From: Hydrogenophaga taeniospiralis
GTDB taxonomy: Bacteria; Pseudomonadota; Gammaproteobacteria; Burkholderiales; Burkholderiaceae_C
Direction of reading: 5' to 3'
Assembly (NCBI RefSeq): GCF_020510445.1
Contig: NZ_JAHBAG010000001.1
Location: 720,501-784,500, forward strand
Length of the DNA: 64,000 nt
Positions 1-9,598 of the stretch are shown in pieces; the stretch's first letter is position 1, and each line of letters opens with the position of its first letter. The notes beneath the pieces were generated by a model. It had not been told where the DNA came from, ran no database searches, and saw only the letters and a list, made by a program, of their open reading frames with translations. The translations under genes and the position numbers were made by a program.

Positions 1-1
1 G

Positions 2-1018
<1,017 letters not shown>

Positions 1019-1042
1019 TTTCGAAAATTCGACACTTCAGGT

Positions 1043-2020
1043 ATGCGTTACTGGTGGGTTAACCAGAACCAGACATACCGACACGAGGTGCCGGGAGGTT
1101 ACCTGTGGTCCCCAAAGGCGAAAACGAACGGACAGGTCAACCCGTTCTATGAGTTCATGCGTGAGGTCTCGCCTGGGGACGTGATTTTTTCCTTTTGCGA
1201 TACGAACATTCAAGCGATTGGTATCGCCAAATCGAACGCCTACGAGGCACCAAAACCGCTTGAGTTTGGAAGCGTTGGCGCCTACTGGGAAAAGATCGGG
1301 TGGCGCGTCGATGTGCGTTTTGTCGAACTGAAAAATGTCATTCGACCCATGAATGAGATGGATCGGCTTCGCCCATATCTACCGGTCAGGTACTCACCGC
1401 TGCGCCCCAATGGTCATGGTCAGCAAAATATCTACTTGACTGAAGTTCCTGAGCTCTTGGCATCACGACTTGTTGATCTGATTGGCGGTGAAGCAAGGGG
1501 GATCATTCAAGCTTGGAGCGCATCAGAGCAGGGGCTCAATGAGCTGTACAGCGGACAGTTGGCTTGGGAAGAACATCAAGTTAAAAATATCTTGACTGAT
1601 GTCAAGATCGCCGAAACAGAAAAACACGCCATTGTCATGGCGCGCCGAGGGCAAGGACTGTTCCGATCGAGAGTCGCTCAAATTGAGAGGCGCTGTCGGC
1701 TGACGGGCGTTTCAAATCCCGAGTATCTGCGGGCAAGCCATACAAAGCCTTGGCGAGATGCAAGCAACGAGGAGAGGCTTGACGGCGAAAACGGTTTCTT
1801 GCTCACGCCAGATGCGGATTTACTCTTTGACCGGGGATTTCTCTCGTTCAAGAGCAACGGGGATGTTATGGTGTCCCCCGTGGCCGATCGCAGTGCGATG
1901 GCCAAGATGGGAATCTCGTCGAACATGCTCGAGAACGTTGGGCAATTTTCAACAGGCCAAGGTCAATACCTAGAGTTCCACCGAGACATGGTTTTCCTCA
2001 AGGCAAACGTGAAGCGGTAG
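1043..2020 (+). CDS. PUA/EVE-like + HNH endonuclease, candidate type IV (modified-DNA) restriction enzyme
   Basis: This 325-residue protein has two parts. Residues 1-130 look like a PUA/EVE-type base-reading domain: aromatic N-terminus MRYWWVNQNQTY, then GDVIFSFCDTNIQAIGIAKS. Residues about 215-275 form an HNH nuclease domain: CRLTG, ASHTKPW with the catalytic His, then NGFLLTPDADLLFDRGFLSF, the HNH_2 pattern. EVE-HNH proteins are known modification-dependent restriction enzymes, so cleavage of modified incoming DNA is the likely role; the target is not visible. The gene starts 24 bp after gyrB with no clear ribosome-binding site. Its base composition is clearly lower in GC than its neighbours, which suggests acquisition by transfer. 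No methylase partner is adjacent, as expected for a type IV enzyme. Confidence 0.75.
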   Translation: MRYWWVNQNQTYRHEVPGGYLWSPKAKTNGQVNPFYEFMREVSPGDVIFSFCDTNIQAIGIAKSNAYEAPKPLEFGSVGAYWEKIGWRVDVRFVELKNVIRPMNEMDRLRPYLPVRYSPLRPNGHGQQNIYLTEVPELLASRLVDLIGGEARGIIQAWSASEQGLNELYSGQLAWEEHQVKNILTDVKIAETEKHAIVMARRGQGLFRSRVAQIERRCRLTGVSNPEYLRASHTKPWRDASNEERLDGENGFLLTPDADLLFDRGFLSFKSNGDVMVSPVADRSAMAKMGISSNMLENVGQFSTGQGQYLEFHRDMVFLKANVKR

Positions 2021-2065
2021 TTTCGGACTCTTTGTCGCCGTTGCGGCGGAACGCCTTTTCCCGCC

Positions 2066-2386
2066 CTACAACGTCTCCCGCTGCTCAAACCCAGCGGCTC
2101 CCTTGATGGGTTCCGCATGCGTTACCACCACCCCATCCACCCGAGCCCCCACCGGCCCACTCTGCGCCCAATCGACAAGCGCCTGCACAGCGTCAACAGG
2201 CCCGCAGGCCACGGCTTCCACGCTGCCGTCGCGCCGGTTGCGCACCCAGCCCGTGAGGCCCAGGCGCTGGGCTTCCTCGGTCATGCTCCAGCGGTAACCC
2301 ACGCCCTGCACGCGGCCGGTGATGCGCAGGTGGCGGGTGAGGGTGGTGTCGGGTGGGTTGGGGCTCATGTTCGCATCGGGGGGCAC
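2066..2386 (-). CDS. acyP: acylphosphatase
   Basis: This small protein (106 aa, core about 90) hydrolyses carboxyl-phosphate bonds such as acetyl phosphate or carbamoyl phosphate. The family signature [12 protein letters not shown] carries the phosphate-binding loop and catalytic Arg, and [15 protein letters not shown] carries the catalytic Asn. Several Met codons lie near the N-terminus; the homologous core begins at about residue 15 ([10 protein letters not shown]), so an internal Met (MSPNPPD, residue 7) may be the true start. The gene stands alone between convergent and divergent neighbours. Confidence 0.93.
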   Translation of the reverse strand: MPPDANMSPNPPDTTLTRHLRITGRVQGVGYRWSMTEEAQRLGLTGWVRNRRDGSVEAVACGPVDAVQALVDWAQSGPVGARVDGVVVTHAEPIKGAAGFEQRETL

Positions 2387-2453
2387 GCCGGGCGCGGGCC
2401 GGCTGCCCGCTGGTGTGGGTGATTGTCCCCCGGGGCCGGGCCCCCATGCTGCA

Positions 2454-3032
2454 TCAAGACTGGAGCACCCACTGGGCCTGGCCTTGGCCGTCGAGCGTGC
2501 CGACGGCGGTGCAGGTCTGCAGTGGTACGCCCAGCGGGACTTTGCCCTGGGCGAGTGGACCCAGCAGTTTGCAGGGGTCGTGCTGAAAGTGCACGGTCTG
2601 CGGGGGTGGCTCGTCGGTTCGTGCGCGCTGGAGTTCGAGGTGAGCGCGCTCGAAGCCGACCACCTCGTGCAGGTACTTCGAATGCGTGGGCTGCGCCAGG
2701 AGGAAGTCGCAGAACTCGATCGCTTCGGGCAGGAAATAGAAGCTGCGCGGCGGATGCAACGCCCAGAACCGGGCGACGGCGGTGTGGAGCCGGGGGCCCT
2801 GCAGCAAGGCGCAGGTCAGCGGCAGCAAGGCCCGCAGCTTGCCAAACCGGAACCCCTTGTGGAGCGTGTGATTGATGTCCAGGCCGGGGCTGGCCGCGAT
2901 GTGCCACAGGCGCTGGCGCTCGCGCGCGTCAAGGTCCGCATCGACGGGAAAGCCGCTGGCTTGCACACGTTGGCAGAACGCGGGGTCGATGACGAGCTGG
3001 GCCATGAGGCTCTGGAAGGTGGCGGCGCTCAC
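2454..3032 (-). CDS. MNIO (DUF692) partner protein, RiPP maturation
   Basis: The protein starts at a GTG ([14 protein letters not shown]) that overlaps the stop of the DUF692 gene as GTGA, which implies translational coupling; about 192 aa. It resembles the partner or recognition proteins that accompany MNIO enzymes (MbnC/TglI/DUF2063-like): [23 protein letters not shown] in mid-protein, followed by [14 protein letters not shown]. In characterised systems such partners bind the precursor peptide and present it to the iron enzyme. That role is inferred from synteny plus these weak motifs. A longer reading from an ATG at 3152 would run far into the preceding gene and is unlikely. Confidence 0.72.
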   Translation of the reverse strand: MSAATFQSLMAQLVIDPAFCQRVQASGFPVDADLDARERQRLWHIAASPGLDINHTLHKGFRFGKLRALLPLTCALLQGPRLHTAVARFWALHPPRSFYFLPEAIEFCDFLLAQPTHSKYLHEVVGFERAHLELQRARTDEPPPQTVHFQHDPCKLLGPLAQGKVPLGVPLQTCTAVGTLDGQGQAQWVLQS

Positions 3033-4012
3033 TGGACGACCCCCTCCGTGCTGCGCACCGCGGGGCTGAGCGCCTTCGGAACGGCCGGTCGGCGGGCGGC
3101 CATGGGCTTGGCCGCGGCGCGAGGGGGACGCGGGCTCTGGCATTGTTGCCACAGCTGTCTGAGGCGGCGCAGATCGGCGCGCACGCGCTGTTCACCCACC
3201 ACCTCGAACCAGGAGCCGAAGAGCTCGAAGACCACGGCGCCGACGTTCGGGCAGCGGGGAAGCACGTGTTCGAGCAGGGCCCACACCGGGTCGGCCACGG
3301 CGCCGCTGTGGGCGTCGAGGTAGAAGCCGTCGAGCACCATGCCGTCGGCCACGTGGATCTCGCCCACCTGGCGCAGGTCGAGTTCGTCGACGAACGCGAC
3401 GGCGTCGAAGCCGTGGTTGACGGCGTTGGTGTAGACGTTGTGCAGGTCGAGCAGCAGGCCGCAGCCGCACTGGTGGCACAGCGCGTTGAGGAAACGGGCT
3501 TCGTCCATCTCGGCATCCGGGATGTCGAAGTAATAGACGTTGTTTTCCAGCAGGAAGGGGGTGGGCACAGCGGCCTTGACCCGTGCGACGCGTGGCTTGA
3601 GCCGATCGAGCGTGGCCTGGTCGCGCGGCAGGGGCAGGGTGATCCCGACATTGACGGCATCGCCGCCGTGGTCAGCGATGTGGAAAGCCAGGTGGTCGCT
3701 GTGCCAGGGGAAGCGCATGCGCTGGTACCAGCGCTGCAGCTGGGCCAGGTGCTGCGCGTCGAAATGGGTGGCGCTTCCGATGGACATGCCGATGCCATGT
3801 GGGATCACGGGCAGGGTGCGGGCCACGCCATCGAGCCAGGCGAGGTGTTCGGTGTCGTCGAGGTAGCGCGGGCACTGGCCCGGGCCGAGGTCGGTCCAGA
3901 GGATGTCCGGAACGACCTCGACCATGTCGAAGTCGCCGCCAGGCTGTTCGATCAGGCCTTTGAGCGGGGCCTGGAAGGCCACGCCCACGCCGAGCTTGGG
4001 CAAGGCTTGCAT
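3029..4012 (-). CDS. DUF692 family multinuclear non-heme iron oxidative enzyme (MNIO)
   Basis: This 327-aa TIM-barrel-type protein belongs to the MNIO family, which contains MbnB, TglH and BufB and modifies cysteines in ribosomal peptides. Visible metal-ligand motifs are PHGIG (His72), WHSDHL (104-109), LLENNVY (Glu156-Asn157), LDLHNVYTNAVNHG (Asp189, His191, His200), EIHVADG (His220) and YLDAHSG (Asp234, His235). The start is the ATG at 4012 with GGGGAG seven bases upstream. It lies 16 bp after the small peptide gene and overlaps the partner gene, so the three form one operon. The likely substrate is the CxxC peptide encoded just upstream. The last ~35 residues are a Pro/Ala-rich basic tail. 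Confidence 0.9.
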   Translation of the reverse strand: MQALPKLGVGVAFQAPLKGLIEQPGGDFDMVEVVPDILWTDLGPGQCPRYLDDTEHLAWLDGVARTLPVIPHGIGMSIGSATHFDAQHLAQLQRWYQRMRFPWHSDHLAFHIADHGGDAVNVGITLPLPRDQATLDRLKPRVARVKAAVPTPFLLENNVYYFDIPDAEMDEARFLNALCHQCGCGLLLDLHNVYTNAVNHGFDAVAFVDELDLRQVGEIHVADGMVLDGFYLDAHSGAVADPVWALLEHVLPRCPNVGAVVFELFGSWFEVVGEQRVRADLRRLRQLWQQCQSPRPPRAAAKPMAARRPAVPKALSPAVRSTEGVVQ

Positions 4013-4028
4013 GGCAGCTCCCCGGCGC

Positions 4029-4247
4029 TCAGCGGAAACGGCCGTTGACGATGTCTTCGAAGACAAACCGGTCCAGCCCCGAGAGGCAGGGCCGGCAACC
4101 CTTGATGCCCGGGAGTTCGGGGATGGTGAGGGTCTGCTTGAGCACATCGACGATCTTGTCGAAGGGCATGTCGCTGGGCAGCGCGACGCGCAGCTCGCGC
4201 ACCTGGGGGACTTTCTTGCTGGGACGGACGGCAGTCTGTGTGACCAT
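4029..4247 (-). CDS. candidate RiPP precursor peptide with C-terminal CxxC (72 aa)
   Basis: The small gene starts at ATG 4247 behind a strong AGGAG and is the first gene of the MNIO operon. The N-terminal half (residues 1-45) is basic and leader-like with no signal peptide. The C-terminal part holds GCRPCLSGLDRFVFED with the only two cysteines, Cys51 and Cys54. MNIO enzymes usually act on Cys residues of a precursor encoded next to them, so this peptide is the natural substrate candidate. It is unlike the DUF2282 (BufA) precursors, which carry signal peptides and several cysteines, so it may represent another precursor class. Product and function are unknown; metal binding or an oxidised Cys derivative is a guess. 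Confidence 0.7.
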   Translation of the reverse strand: MVTQTAVRPSKKVPQVRELRVALPSDMPFDKIVDVLKQTLTIPELPGIKGCRPCLSGLDRFVFEDIVNGRFR

Positions 4248-4325
4248 GGGGTTCTCCTGCGGGTTGAGGTCGGGCCGCTCCGGGCTGGGGCGGCTGGTGC
4301 ATGCTGGAGCCGCCACCGGGCAACG

Positions 4326-4544
4326 TCATCCCTTGCCTTGATGAACGCGGGCCGTTTGCGCCCCTCCCATGGGGGACGCCGCACGGCGCTCCCTCCACCG
4401 GCAGCCGAGTCCGCTTTCCATGTCGCCGGCGCACCGTCCCGGCGCACGCAGCCCCGCGCTGGTGGCGGCGATGGCGAACAGCTCGTACAGGCCGACGTCG
4501 ACGATCCGGCGGCGGATGCCTTGCAGGCCCAGGCACGCCGTCAT
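4326..4544 (-). pseudogene. possible remnant of a PACE-type efflux protein
   Basis: A 72-codon reading frame begins MTACLGLQGIRRRIVDVG and continues LYELFAIAATSAG, which resembles the first transmembrane segment of PACE (chlorhexidine/acriflavine efflux) proteins. The similarity stops after about 35 residues, where the frame becomes Arg/Gly-rich and low-complexity; intact members have about 140 residues with four helices. I read it as a truncated relic. The remaining ~80 bp up to the RiPP precursor probably hold the operon promoter. Identification is from memory of the family pattern and is tentative. Confidence 0.35.
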
Positions 4545-4641
4545 GCCCGCACCCGCGCCGGGTGACCCTCGGCCCGCAGCGCCGTGGCCCTGTTTTCGGG
4601 CGCGATCATGCGGGCGCGGCCAACCTGGAGATAGCGGTGTG

Positions 4642-5697
4642 TCATGCGGTCAGGCCCAGGAAGCTGTCGAGGATGTGGAAGTGGTCGTCGTGGAAGCGGT
4701 CTTCCATCGCGGCGAGCTCGCCGATGGGCACCCAGGCGGCGGACAACGCGTCGTCACTGCCGCTCACCTCGGGCAGGCGGCGCGCGCCCAGATCGAAGTG
4801 GTGGGCGTGGGTGATGACGCGGCCGCGCTGGCTGCGGTCCGGGTGGTCGAACACCTGCACGCCTTTGAGCGCGTGGGCGATGTCGCCGGGCAGCAGGTGC
4901 AAGCCGGTTTCTTCCTGCAGTTCGCGCAGGGCCGACTGGTAGACCGTCTCGCGCTGTTCCAGAAAGCCGCCGGGCAGCGCGTACAGGCCCTTGCCGGGCG
5001 CGCGGCCGCGCACGATGAGCAGCACGTGGCCCGCGCATTCGATCAGCGCGTCCACGGTGACGAAAACGGGCGGGTAGGGCGCGCGGGCCCAGAGGGCGCG
5101 TTCGCTGCGCAGGCTGGCCCACTCGGCCGCGAGCTCGCGGTAGCAGGGCAGCTGTGCCCAGGCGCGCAGGAAGCCGAGCGTGGACGGCGGCGCCTGGCTG
5201 ACCAGGGCCGCGAGCGCGGGCTCCAGCGGCTGGCCGGCGGCGCCGAAGAAGGCGTCGCGCAAGGTGCTGGAGTGCATGTCGCCCTGGCTGCCCACGTCGT
5301 CGAGCAGCCAGCCGGGGAAATCGCTCAGGTACTCGCTGGTGGCGTCCTTGCGGTGGCCCACGAGCACGGTCTGGCCCGCGGGCAAGTCGCCCAGTTGCGC
5401 CCGCACGCCCTGGCGCACCGCGGCGACCCAGCGCCGTCCATCGAAGTAATCGCGCACGGGAACGAAGCCCACGCGCTCGGCCTCGTCGTTCGACAAGGCC
5501 AGCCGGATCATCTCGACGCGCTCTTGCCAGGTGAACGGGTTCTTGGGCGTGCGCGCCTGGAACGCGGAGCCGATGACGATGACCACGCGCGGCGCGAGCA
5601 ACAAGGCGCGGTGGATGACGGCGAGCTGGCCGTGGTGCAGGCCCTGGAAGCGGCCGATGCAGACGGCGCCGGTGAATTTGTGTTCGGTGGCGTTCAT
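4642..5697 (-). CDS. nadM: bifunctional nicotinamide-nucleotide adenylyltransferase / Nudix hydrolase
   Basis: The 351-aa protein joins two enzymes. Residues 1-180 form a nucleotidyltransferase: GRFQGLHHGQ (15-24, the (H/T)xGH-type motif) and MHSSTLRDAFF (141-151, the ISSTxxR motif), which make NAD from NMN plus ATP. Residues 205-351 form a Nudix domain with a complete box at 244-266 (GX5E at 244-250, then RELQEETGL), as in ADP-ribose pyrophosphatases. Such NadM-Nudix fusions occur in Francisella and cyanobacteria. It is the last gene of the pncA-pncB-nadE-nadM operon, 5 bp after nadE, under likely NrtR control. Confidence 0.93.
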   Translation of the reverse strand: MNATEHKFTGAVCIGRFQGLHHGQLAVIHRALLLAPRVVIVIGSAFQARTPKNPFTWQERVEMIRLALSNDEAERVGFVPVRDYFDGRRWVAAVRQGVRAQLGDLPAGQTVLVGHRKDATSEYLSDFPGWLLDDVGSQGDMHSSTLRDAFFGAAGQPLEPALAALVSQAPPSTLGFLRAWAQLPCYRELAAEWASLRSERALWARAPYPPVFVTVDALIECAGHVLLIVRGRAPGKGLYALPGGFLEQRETVYQSALRELQEETGLHLLPGDIAHALKGVQVFDHPDRSQRGRVITHAHHFDLGARRLPEVSGSDDALSAAWVPIGELAAMEDRFHDDHFHILDSFLGLTA

Positions 5698-5702
5698 GGT
5701 GT

Positions 5703-7403
5703 TCAGAAGTGTTGTGCGGCGATGGGCATCTGACGGCCCGAGCCAAAGGCGCGGGCCCGCACGCGGATGACGGGCGGGGCCTGGCGGCGTTTGTACTCGC
5801 TGCGCGCAACCATTCGGCGGATGCGGTCCACCAGCGCGGCGCCGTCGGGCCGGTGCACGAGCCGAGCCACAAAGGCCTCGACCTGTTCGCGTTCCTCGTG
5901 GACCAGGCCGTGGCCTTCGATCAGGTGTTTGAGCACTTCGTCGAGCACCTCGTAGGGCGGCAGGCTGTCGGTGTCGCGCTGGTCGGGCGCGAGCTCGGCC
6001 GAAGGGGGCTTCTCGATGATGGCGCGCGGGATGATCTCGCGGCCCGCGGCCTCATTCAGGTGGCGCGCGAGCGCGAACACCTCGGTCTTGTAGAGGTCGC
6101 CGATGAGGCCGAGGCCGCCGTTGGTGTCGCCATACAGCGTGCAGTAACCGACCGACATCTCCGACTTGTTGCCGGTGGTGAGCAGCAGGTGGCCCCAGGT
6201 GTTGGAATATTCCATGAGGATGGTGCCGCGGATGCGGGCCTGCAGGTTCTCCAGCGCCAGGCCTTGCAGCGGCGCGCCGAAGGCGGCTTCAAAACCGGCG
6301 CTGTAGCCCTGCACCAGATCGGCGATCGGGTGGCGAAACAGGCGCACGCCGAGGCCGTCGCACAGGGTCTGCGAGTCGTCCACCGAACCGGCCGACGAGA
6401 ACACCGAGGGCATGGTGATGGCGGTCACGCGCTCGGGGCCAAAGGCTTGCGCCGCCAGCGCAAGAGTGATGGCCGAGTCGATGCCGCCGGAGGAGCCGAC
6501 CACCGCCTGCGTGAAGCCGCAGCGGCGCGCGTAGTCGCGCAGGCCGAGCACGATCTGCTGGCGGTAGAAGGCCATGGTGGGCAGGCCGTCGGCGGGCACG
6601 GCGGGCAGGGGTTCGCCGTCGGCGGCCTTGAAGCCGTGGGCGTCGATGCGCAGCGTGGTCACGTCTTCCTCAAAGCGGCGCGCTTCGAACACCACGCCCG
6701 CCTTCGGATCCACGGCGAAGGACGCGCCGTCATACACCAGCTGGTCGTGGCCACCGACCTGGTTCACGTACAGGATGGGCAGGTGGTTGCGGTGGCTGGC
6801 CGCGGCGAAGATCTGGTGGCGCTGCTCGCGCTTGCCGATGTGGGAGGGGCTGGCGTTGATGGAGATCACCACGTCGGGCGCGGCATCGCGCAGGCGGTCG
6901 AACGGGTTGACGGCGTAGGCGCTGCCGTCGTCGTTCCAGCCGTCTTCGCAGATCAGGAAGCCCACCTGCGCGGTACCGATGCGCAGCACCTTGGCCACGT
7001 CGGGGCCGGGCTCGAAGTGGCGGCGCTCGTTGAAGATGTTGTAGGTGGGCAGCAGCTGCTTGGCGTATTCGAGCAGCACCTCGCCGCCGCGCAACACGCG
7101 CAAGACGTTGCGCAGCGGCTTGCCCGGGCCGGCGTGCGCCGCGGGCAGACCCACCACCCAGTGCAGCGCGGGCATCTGGCGCGAGGCCTGGAGCAGGGCC
7201 GCGAAGCCGGCGGCCACTCGGGCCATGAAGTGAGGTTCGTCGAGCAGGTCGCCGGGGTAGTAGCCAGTGAGCGAGAGCTCGGAGAACACGACCAGGTCGG
7301 CCGCATCGTCACGCGCGCGTTGTGCGGCAGCGATCATCTTGCGCACGTTGCCGTCCATGTCGCCGATGGTGACGTTGAGCTGGGCGAGGGTGATTTTGAT
7401 CAT
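5703..7403 (-). CDS. nadE: glutamine-dependent NAD+ synthetase
   Basis: The 566-aa enzyme makes NAD from deamido-NAD with glutamine as nitrogen donor. The N-terminal nitrilase-type glutaminase has the triad Glu42 (SELSLTG), Lys115 (AKQLLPTY) and Cys152 (LICEDGW). The C-terminal synthetase has the ATP P-loop GSSGGIDS at 303-310 and the NAD-binding [18 protein letters not shown] region. The start is ATG 7403, overlapping the pncB stop by 4 bases (ATGA), so translation is probably coupled. A much longer in-frame reading upstream is only pncB in another frame. Confidence 0.97.
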   Translation of the reverse strand: MIKITLAQLNVTIGDMDGNVRKMIAAAQRARDDAADLVVFSELSLTGYYPGDLLDEPHFMARVAAGFAALLQASRQMPALHWVVGLPAAHAGPGKPLRNVLRVLRGGEVLLEYAKQLLPTYNIFNERRHFEPGPDVAKVLRIGTAQVGFLICEDGWNDDGSAYAVNPFDRLRDAAPDVVISINASPSHIGKREQRHQIFAAASHRNHLPILYVNQVGGHDQLVYDGASFAVDPKAGVVFEARRFEEDVTTLRIDAHGFKAADGEPLPAVPADGLPTMAFYRQQIVLGLRDYARRCGFTQAVVGSSGGIDSAITLALAAQAFGPERVTAITMPSVFSSAGSVDDSQTLCDGLGVRLFRHPIADLVQGYSAGFEAAFGAPLQGLALENLQARIRGTILMEYSNTWGHLLLTTGNKSEMSVGYCTLYGDTNGGLGLIGDLYKTEVFALARHLNEAAGREIIPRAIIEKPPSAELAPDQRDTDSLPPYEVLDEVLKHLIEGHGLVHEEREQVEAFVARLVHRPDGAALVDRIRRMVARSEYKRRQAPPVIRVRARAFGSGRQMPIAAQHF

Positions 7404-8602
7404 GCGGCCTCCTGGAGGGTGGGCACCTTGAACACCTGGCGCAGGTAGGCGAGAAAGGTCTGGTCGTCGCACAGGGTCTTGCCCGGCGAGTCGGAGAGCT
7501 TGGCCACCGGCTGGCCGTTGGCGCTGGTGAGCTTCATCACGATGTTGAGCGGCGTGAGGCCGACGTCGTTGCTCAGGTGGGTGCCGATGCCGAAGCCGAG
7601 CTGCGTGCGGTTGCCCAGCGCGTGGTAGAGCGCGAGCGCGCTGTCGATGGTGAGGCCGTCGGAGAACACGAGGCGCTTGGTATGCGGATCGATGCGCAGC
7701 TTCTGGTAGTGGTCCAGCGCCTTGTTCGCCCACACCAGCGGGTCGCCCGAGTCGTGGCGCAGGCCGTCGAAGAGCTTGGCGAAATAGAGGTCGAAGTCCG
7801 CGAGAAAGGCGTCCATGCCGACCACGTCGGTCAGCGCGATGCCGAGGTCGCCCCGGTATTCCTGGACCCAGTCTTCGAGCGCGGCTTTCTGGAAGTCGCG
7901 CAGGCGCACGCCCAGCGCCTGGTAGGTCTGCAGGTACTCGTGGGCCATGGTGCCGATGGGCACCAGGCCCAGATCGCGCGCCAGCAAGACGTTGGACGTG
8001 CCCTTGAAGAACTGCGGCACCTGGGCCTGGAACGCGGCCACGACCTCGCGCTGCCAGCGGCGCGAGAAGCGGCGGCGCACGCCGAAATCGAACAGCTCGA
8101 AGGGGTGGCGCAACGCGGGCTCGTTCCCCAGGTCTTTGAGCCGCTGGATCTTGGCCTGCAGGCGCAAACGCCCTTCGGCTTCGGCCGCGGCACGGTCGAA
8201 GCGGCGGAAGTAGAGCTCGTTGACGATGGCAAGCACGAAGATCTCGAACGCCATGACGTGCACCTGCGGGCCGCGCGCCACGATGCGCAGGGCATCGCCT
8301 TCGGCGCGCGCGTCGATGAAGTTGCGCTGGAAACGGAAGATGCGCAGGAAGTCGACGAAGTCGCTCTTGATGTAGCGCAGGCCGCCGATGTAGGCCAGCT
8401 CGTCTTCGCGGAAGCCGAGCGCGCACAGGGCGTCGAGCTCGGCGTTCACTTGGGGCAGCAGCTCGGCCAGCGGGTAGGTGGGCGGGTTGCGGCAGACGAA
8501 GCTGTATTCGGCCTGCGTCTGCGGGAAGCGGTGCAGCATGGTCTGCCACATCGTGAACTTGTAGAGGTCGGTGTCCAGCAGGCTGGTGATGACGGGTTCC
8601 AT
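7400..8602 (-). CDS. pncB: nicotinate phosphoribosyltransferase
   Basis: The 400-aa enzyme converts nicotinate and PRPP to nicotinate mononucleotide in the Preiss-Handler route. Hallmarks are the N-terminus [22 protein letters not shown] (with the family's phosphorylated His), GLRHDSGDP for phosphoribosyl binding, and [10 protein letters not shown]. Length fits the bacterial PncB family. The start ATG 8602 is 23 bp downstream of the pncA stop, inside the same operon. Confidence 0.97.
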   Translation of the reverse strand: MEPVITSLLDTDLYKFTMWQTMLHRFPQTQAEYSFVCRNPPTYPLAELLPQVNAELDALCALGFREDELAYIGGLRYIKSDFVDFLRIFRFQRNFIDARAEGDALRIVARGPQVHVMAFEIFVLAIVNELYFRRFDRAAAEAEGRLRLQAKIQRLKDLGNEPALRHPFELFDFGVRRRFSRRWQREVVAAFQAQVPQFFKGTSNVLLARDLGLVPIGTMAHEYLQTYQALGVRLRDFQKAALEDWVQEYRGDLGIALTDVVGMDAFLADFDLYFAKLFDGLRHDSGDPLVWANKALDHYQKLRIDPHTKRLVFSDGLTIDSALALYHALGNRTQLGFGIGTHLSNDVGLTPLNIVMKLTSANGQPVAKLSDSPGKTLCDDQTFLAYLRQVFKVPTLQEAA

Positions 8603-8625
8603 GAAGGCTCCTGATGCGGTGCCTG

Positions 8626-9489
8626 TCAGGCGTTGGCCTGAAGCAGGGGAAGGACTTGGGCGCAGGTGGCCAGGCGCGCGCCCTGGCGCTGCATGTCGTC
8701 GAGAAAGGCCTGGGCCTGTGTCTCGAAACCGGTCACCGGGCTCATGGCGTCGGTGAGCAGCAGCAGCTTGCCCAGCTGGCGCGAGGGCAGGTGCAACGCG
8801 ATGTGCTCGGTGGTGGCCTTGACGCAGTGGCTGCTGGCTTCGCCCGCGATGACGATGAGGTCGGCCTCGTCCAGCTGCGCGATGAGGTCGCGGTTGAGCT
8901 GCGTGTCGGGGTCGGCAGCGTCGGGCACCTCGGCCTGCAGGGCGCTGTAGTGCTCGGTCCAGGGGTTCGTTCCCTTGGTGACCTTCTGCACCACGCCCAG
9001 GCGCTGGTCCTCCCAGCGGTTGTAGGCGGCCTTGACGGCAGGGTGCACGTTGTGGCCCCAGCTGCCGATCTCGCAGTGCACCGGCCACACCATGAGCGTG
9101 TAGCGGCCGGCCTGCTCCAGCGCGTCGAGGTAGGCGAGCGTGCGGGGCAGCGCAGCGGGGTTCCGCGGCGCATAGTTGCCAGCGCGCACCTGCGCGGCGG
9201 TGATGGCGGTGAAGGGGCTCACAGCCTCGCCCGCGCCGGTCTGCCAGAAAGTGGGGTGGGCGATGTCGTAGCGCTGGTGCGAATCGAACGTGACCACGAT
9301 GCTGGAGAGGCCGGCGCCACCCGCGTCGATGAGCTCGGCCAGGCGTTGCATGTCGGCGTGGGCGCCGCTGACCGGGAGCGCGGGCGCGGCGGCGACGTTG
9401 CGCACTGGGTCAATACCGCGCCAGGCTTCGGGCAGGTCGCAGAAGTCGTTTTGCGGGTCGATGATCAGCAGGGCGATCTGGCGGTTCAT
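8626..9489 (-). CDS. pncA: nicotinamidase (isochorismatase-fold cysteine hydrolase)
   Basis: The 287-aa protein has an isochorismatase fold. The catalytic Asp is in [14 protein letters not shown], the Lys in [11 protein letters not shown], and the nucleophile Cys in [13 protein letters not shown]. It is longer than E. coli PncA (213 aa). Deamidation of nicotinamide to nicotinate is inferred mainly from position: first gene of an operon with pncB, nadE and nadM behind NrtR-type operators. The start ATG 9489 has AGGAGG eight bases upstream, which rules out the longer frame from 9585. Confidence 0.88.
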   Translation of the reverse strand: MNRQIALLIIDPQNDFCDLPEAWRGIDPVRNVAAAPALPVSGAHADMQRLAELIDAGGAGLSSIVVTFDSHQRYDIAHPTFWQTGAGEAVSPFTAITAAQVRAGNYAPRNPAALPRTLAYLDALEQAGRYTLMVWPVHCEIGSWGHNVHPAVKAAYNRWEDQRLGVVQKVTKGTNPWTEHYSALQAEVPDAADPDTQLNRDLIAQLDEADLIVIAGEASSHCVKATTEHIALHLPSRQLGKLLLLTDAMSPVTGFETQAQAFLDDMQRQGARLATCAQVLPLLQANA

Positions 9490-9538
9490 GGGGTCCTCCT
9501 GGGTCGATGGTAGGGGAAATGGAAGGTTCTGGACTTTG

Positions 9539-9555
9539 AGTTGTACTGTACAACT
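9539..9555. promoter_or_regulatory. NrtR-type operator, box 1 (perfect palindrome)
   Basis: AGTTGTACTGTACAACT is a perfect 8+8 palindrome around a central T. It lies between the divergent pncA and nrtR genes. A second box 6 bp further on has the same GTTGTA...TACAAC core. NrtR repressors of proteobacteria bind such sites and are released by ADP-ribose or NAD metabolites. Confidence 0.8.
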
Positions 9556-9561
9556 TATATG

Positions 9562-9578
9562 GGTTGTATAGTACAACT
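9562..9578. promoter_or_regulatory. NrtR-type operator, box 2
   Basis: GTTGTATAGTACAAC (9563-9577) is a 6+6 inverted repeat around TAG and repeats the half-site of box 1, 24 bp away. With box 1 it fills the nrtR-proximal side of the 109-bp gap, so it probably controls both the pnc/nad operon and nrtR itself. Confidence 0.75.
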
Positions 9579-9598
9579 CCATCAAACGGTGTCAAGAC

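Noticed and set aside
2454..3152. ATG-started longer version of the MNIO partner protein
   Set aside because: It would overlap 120 bp of the DUF692 gene; the GTG at 3032 gives a normal GTGA coupling and a family-like N-terminus.
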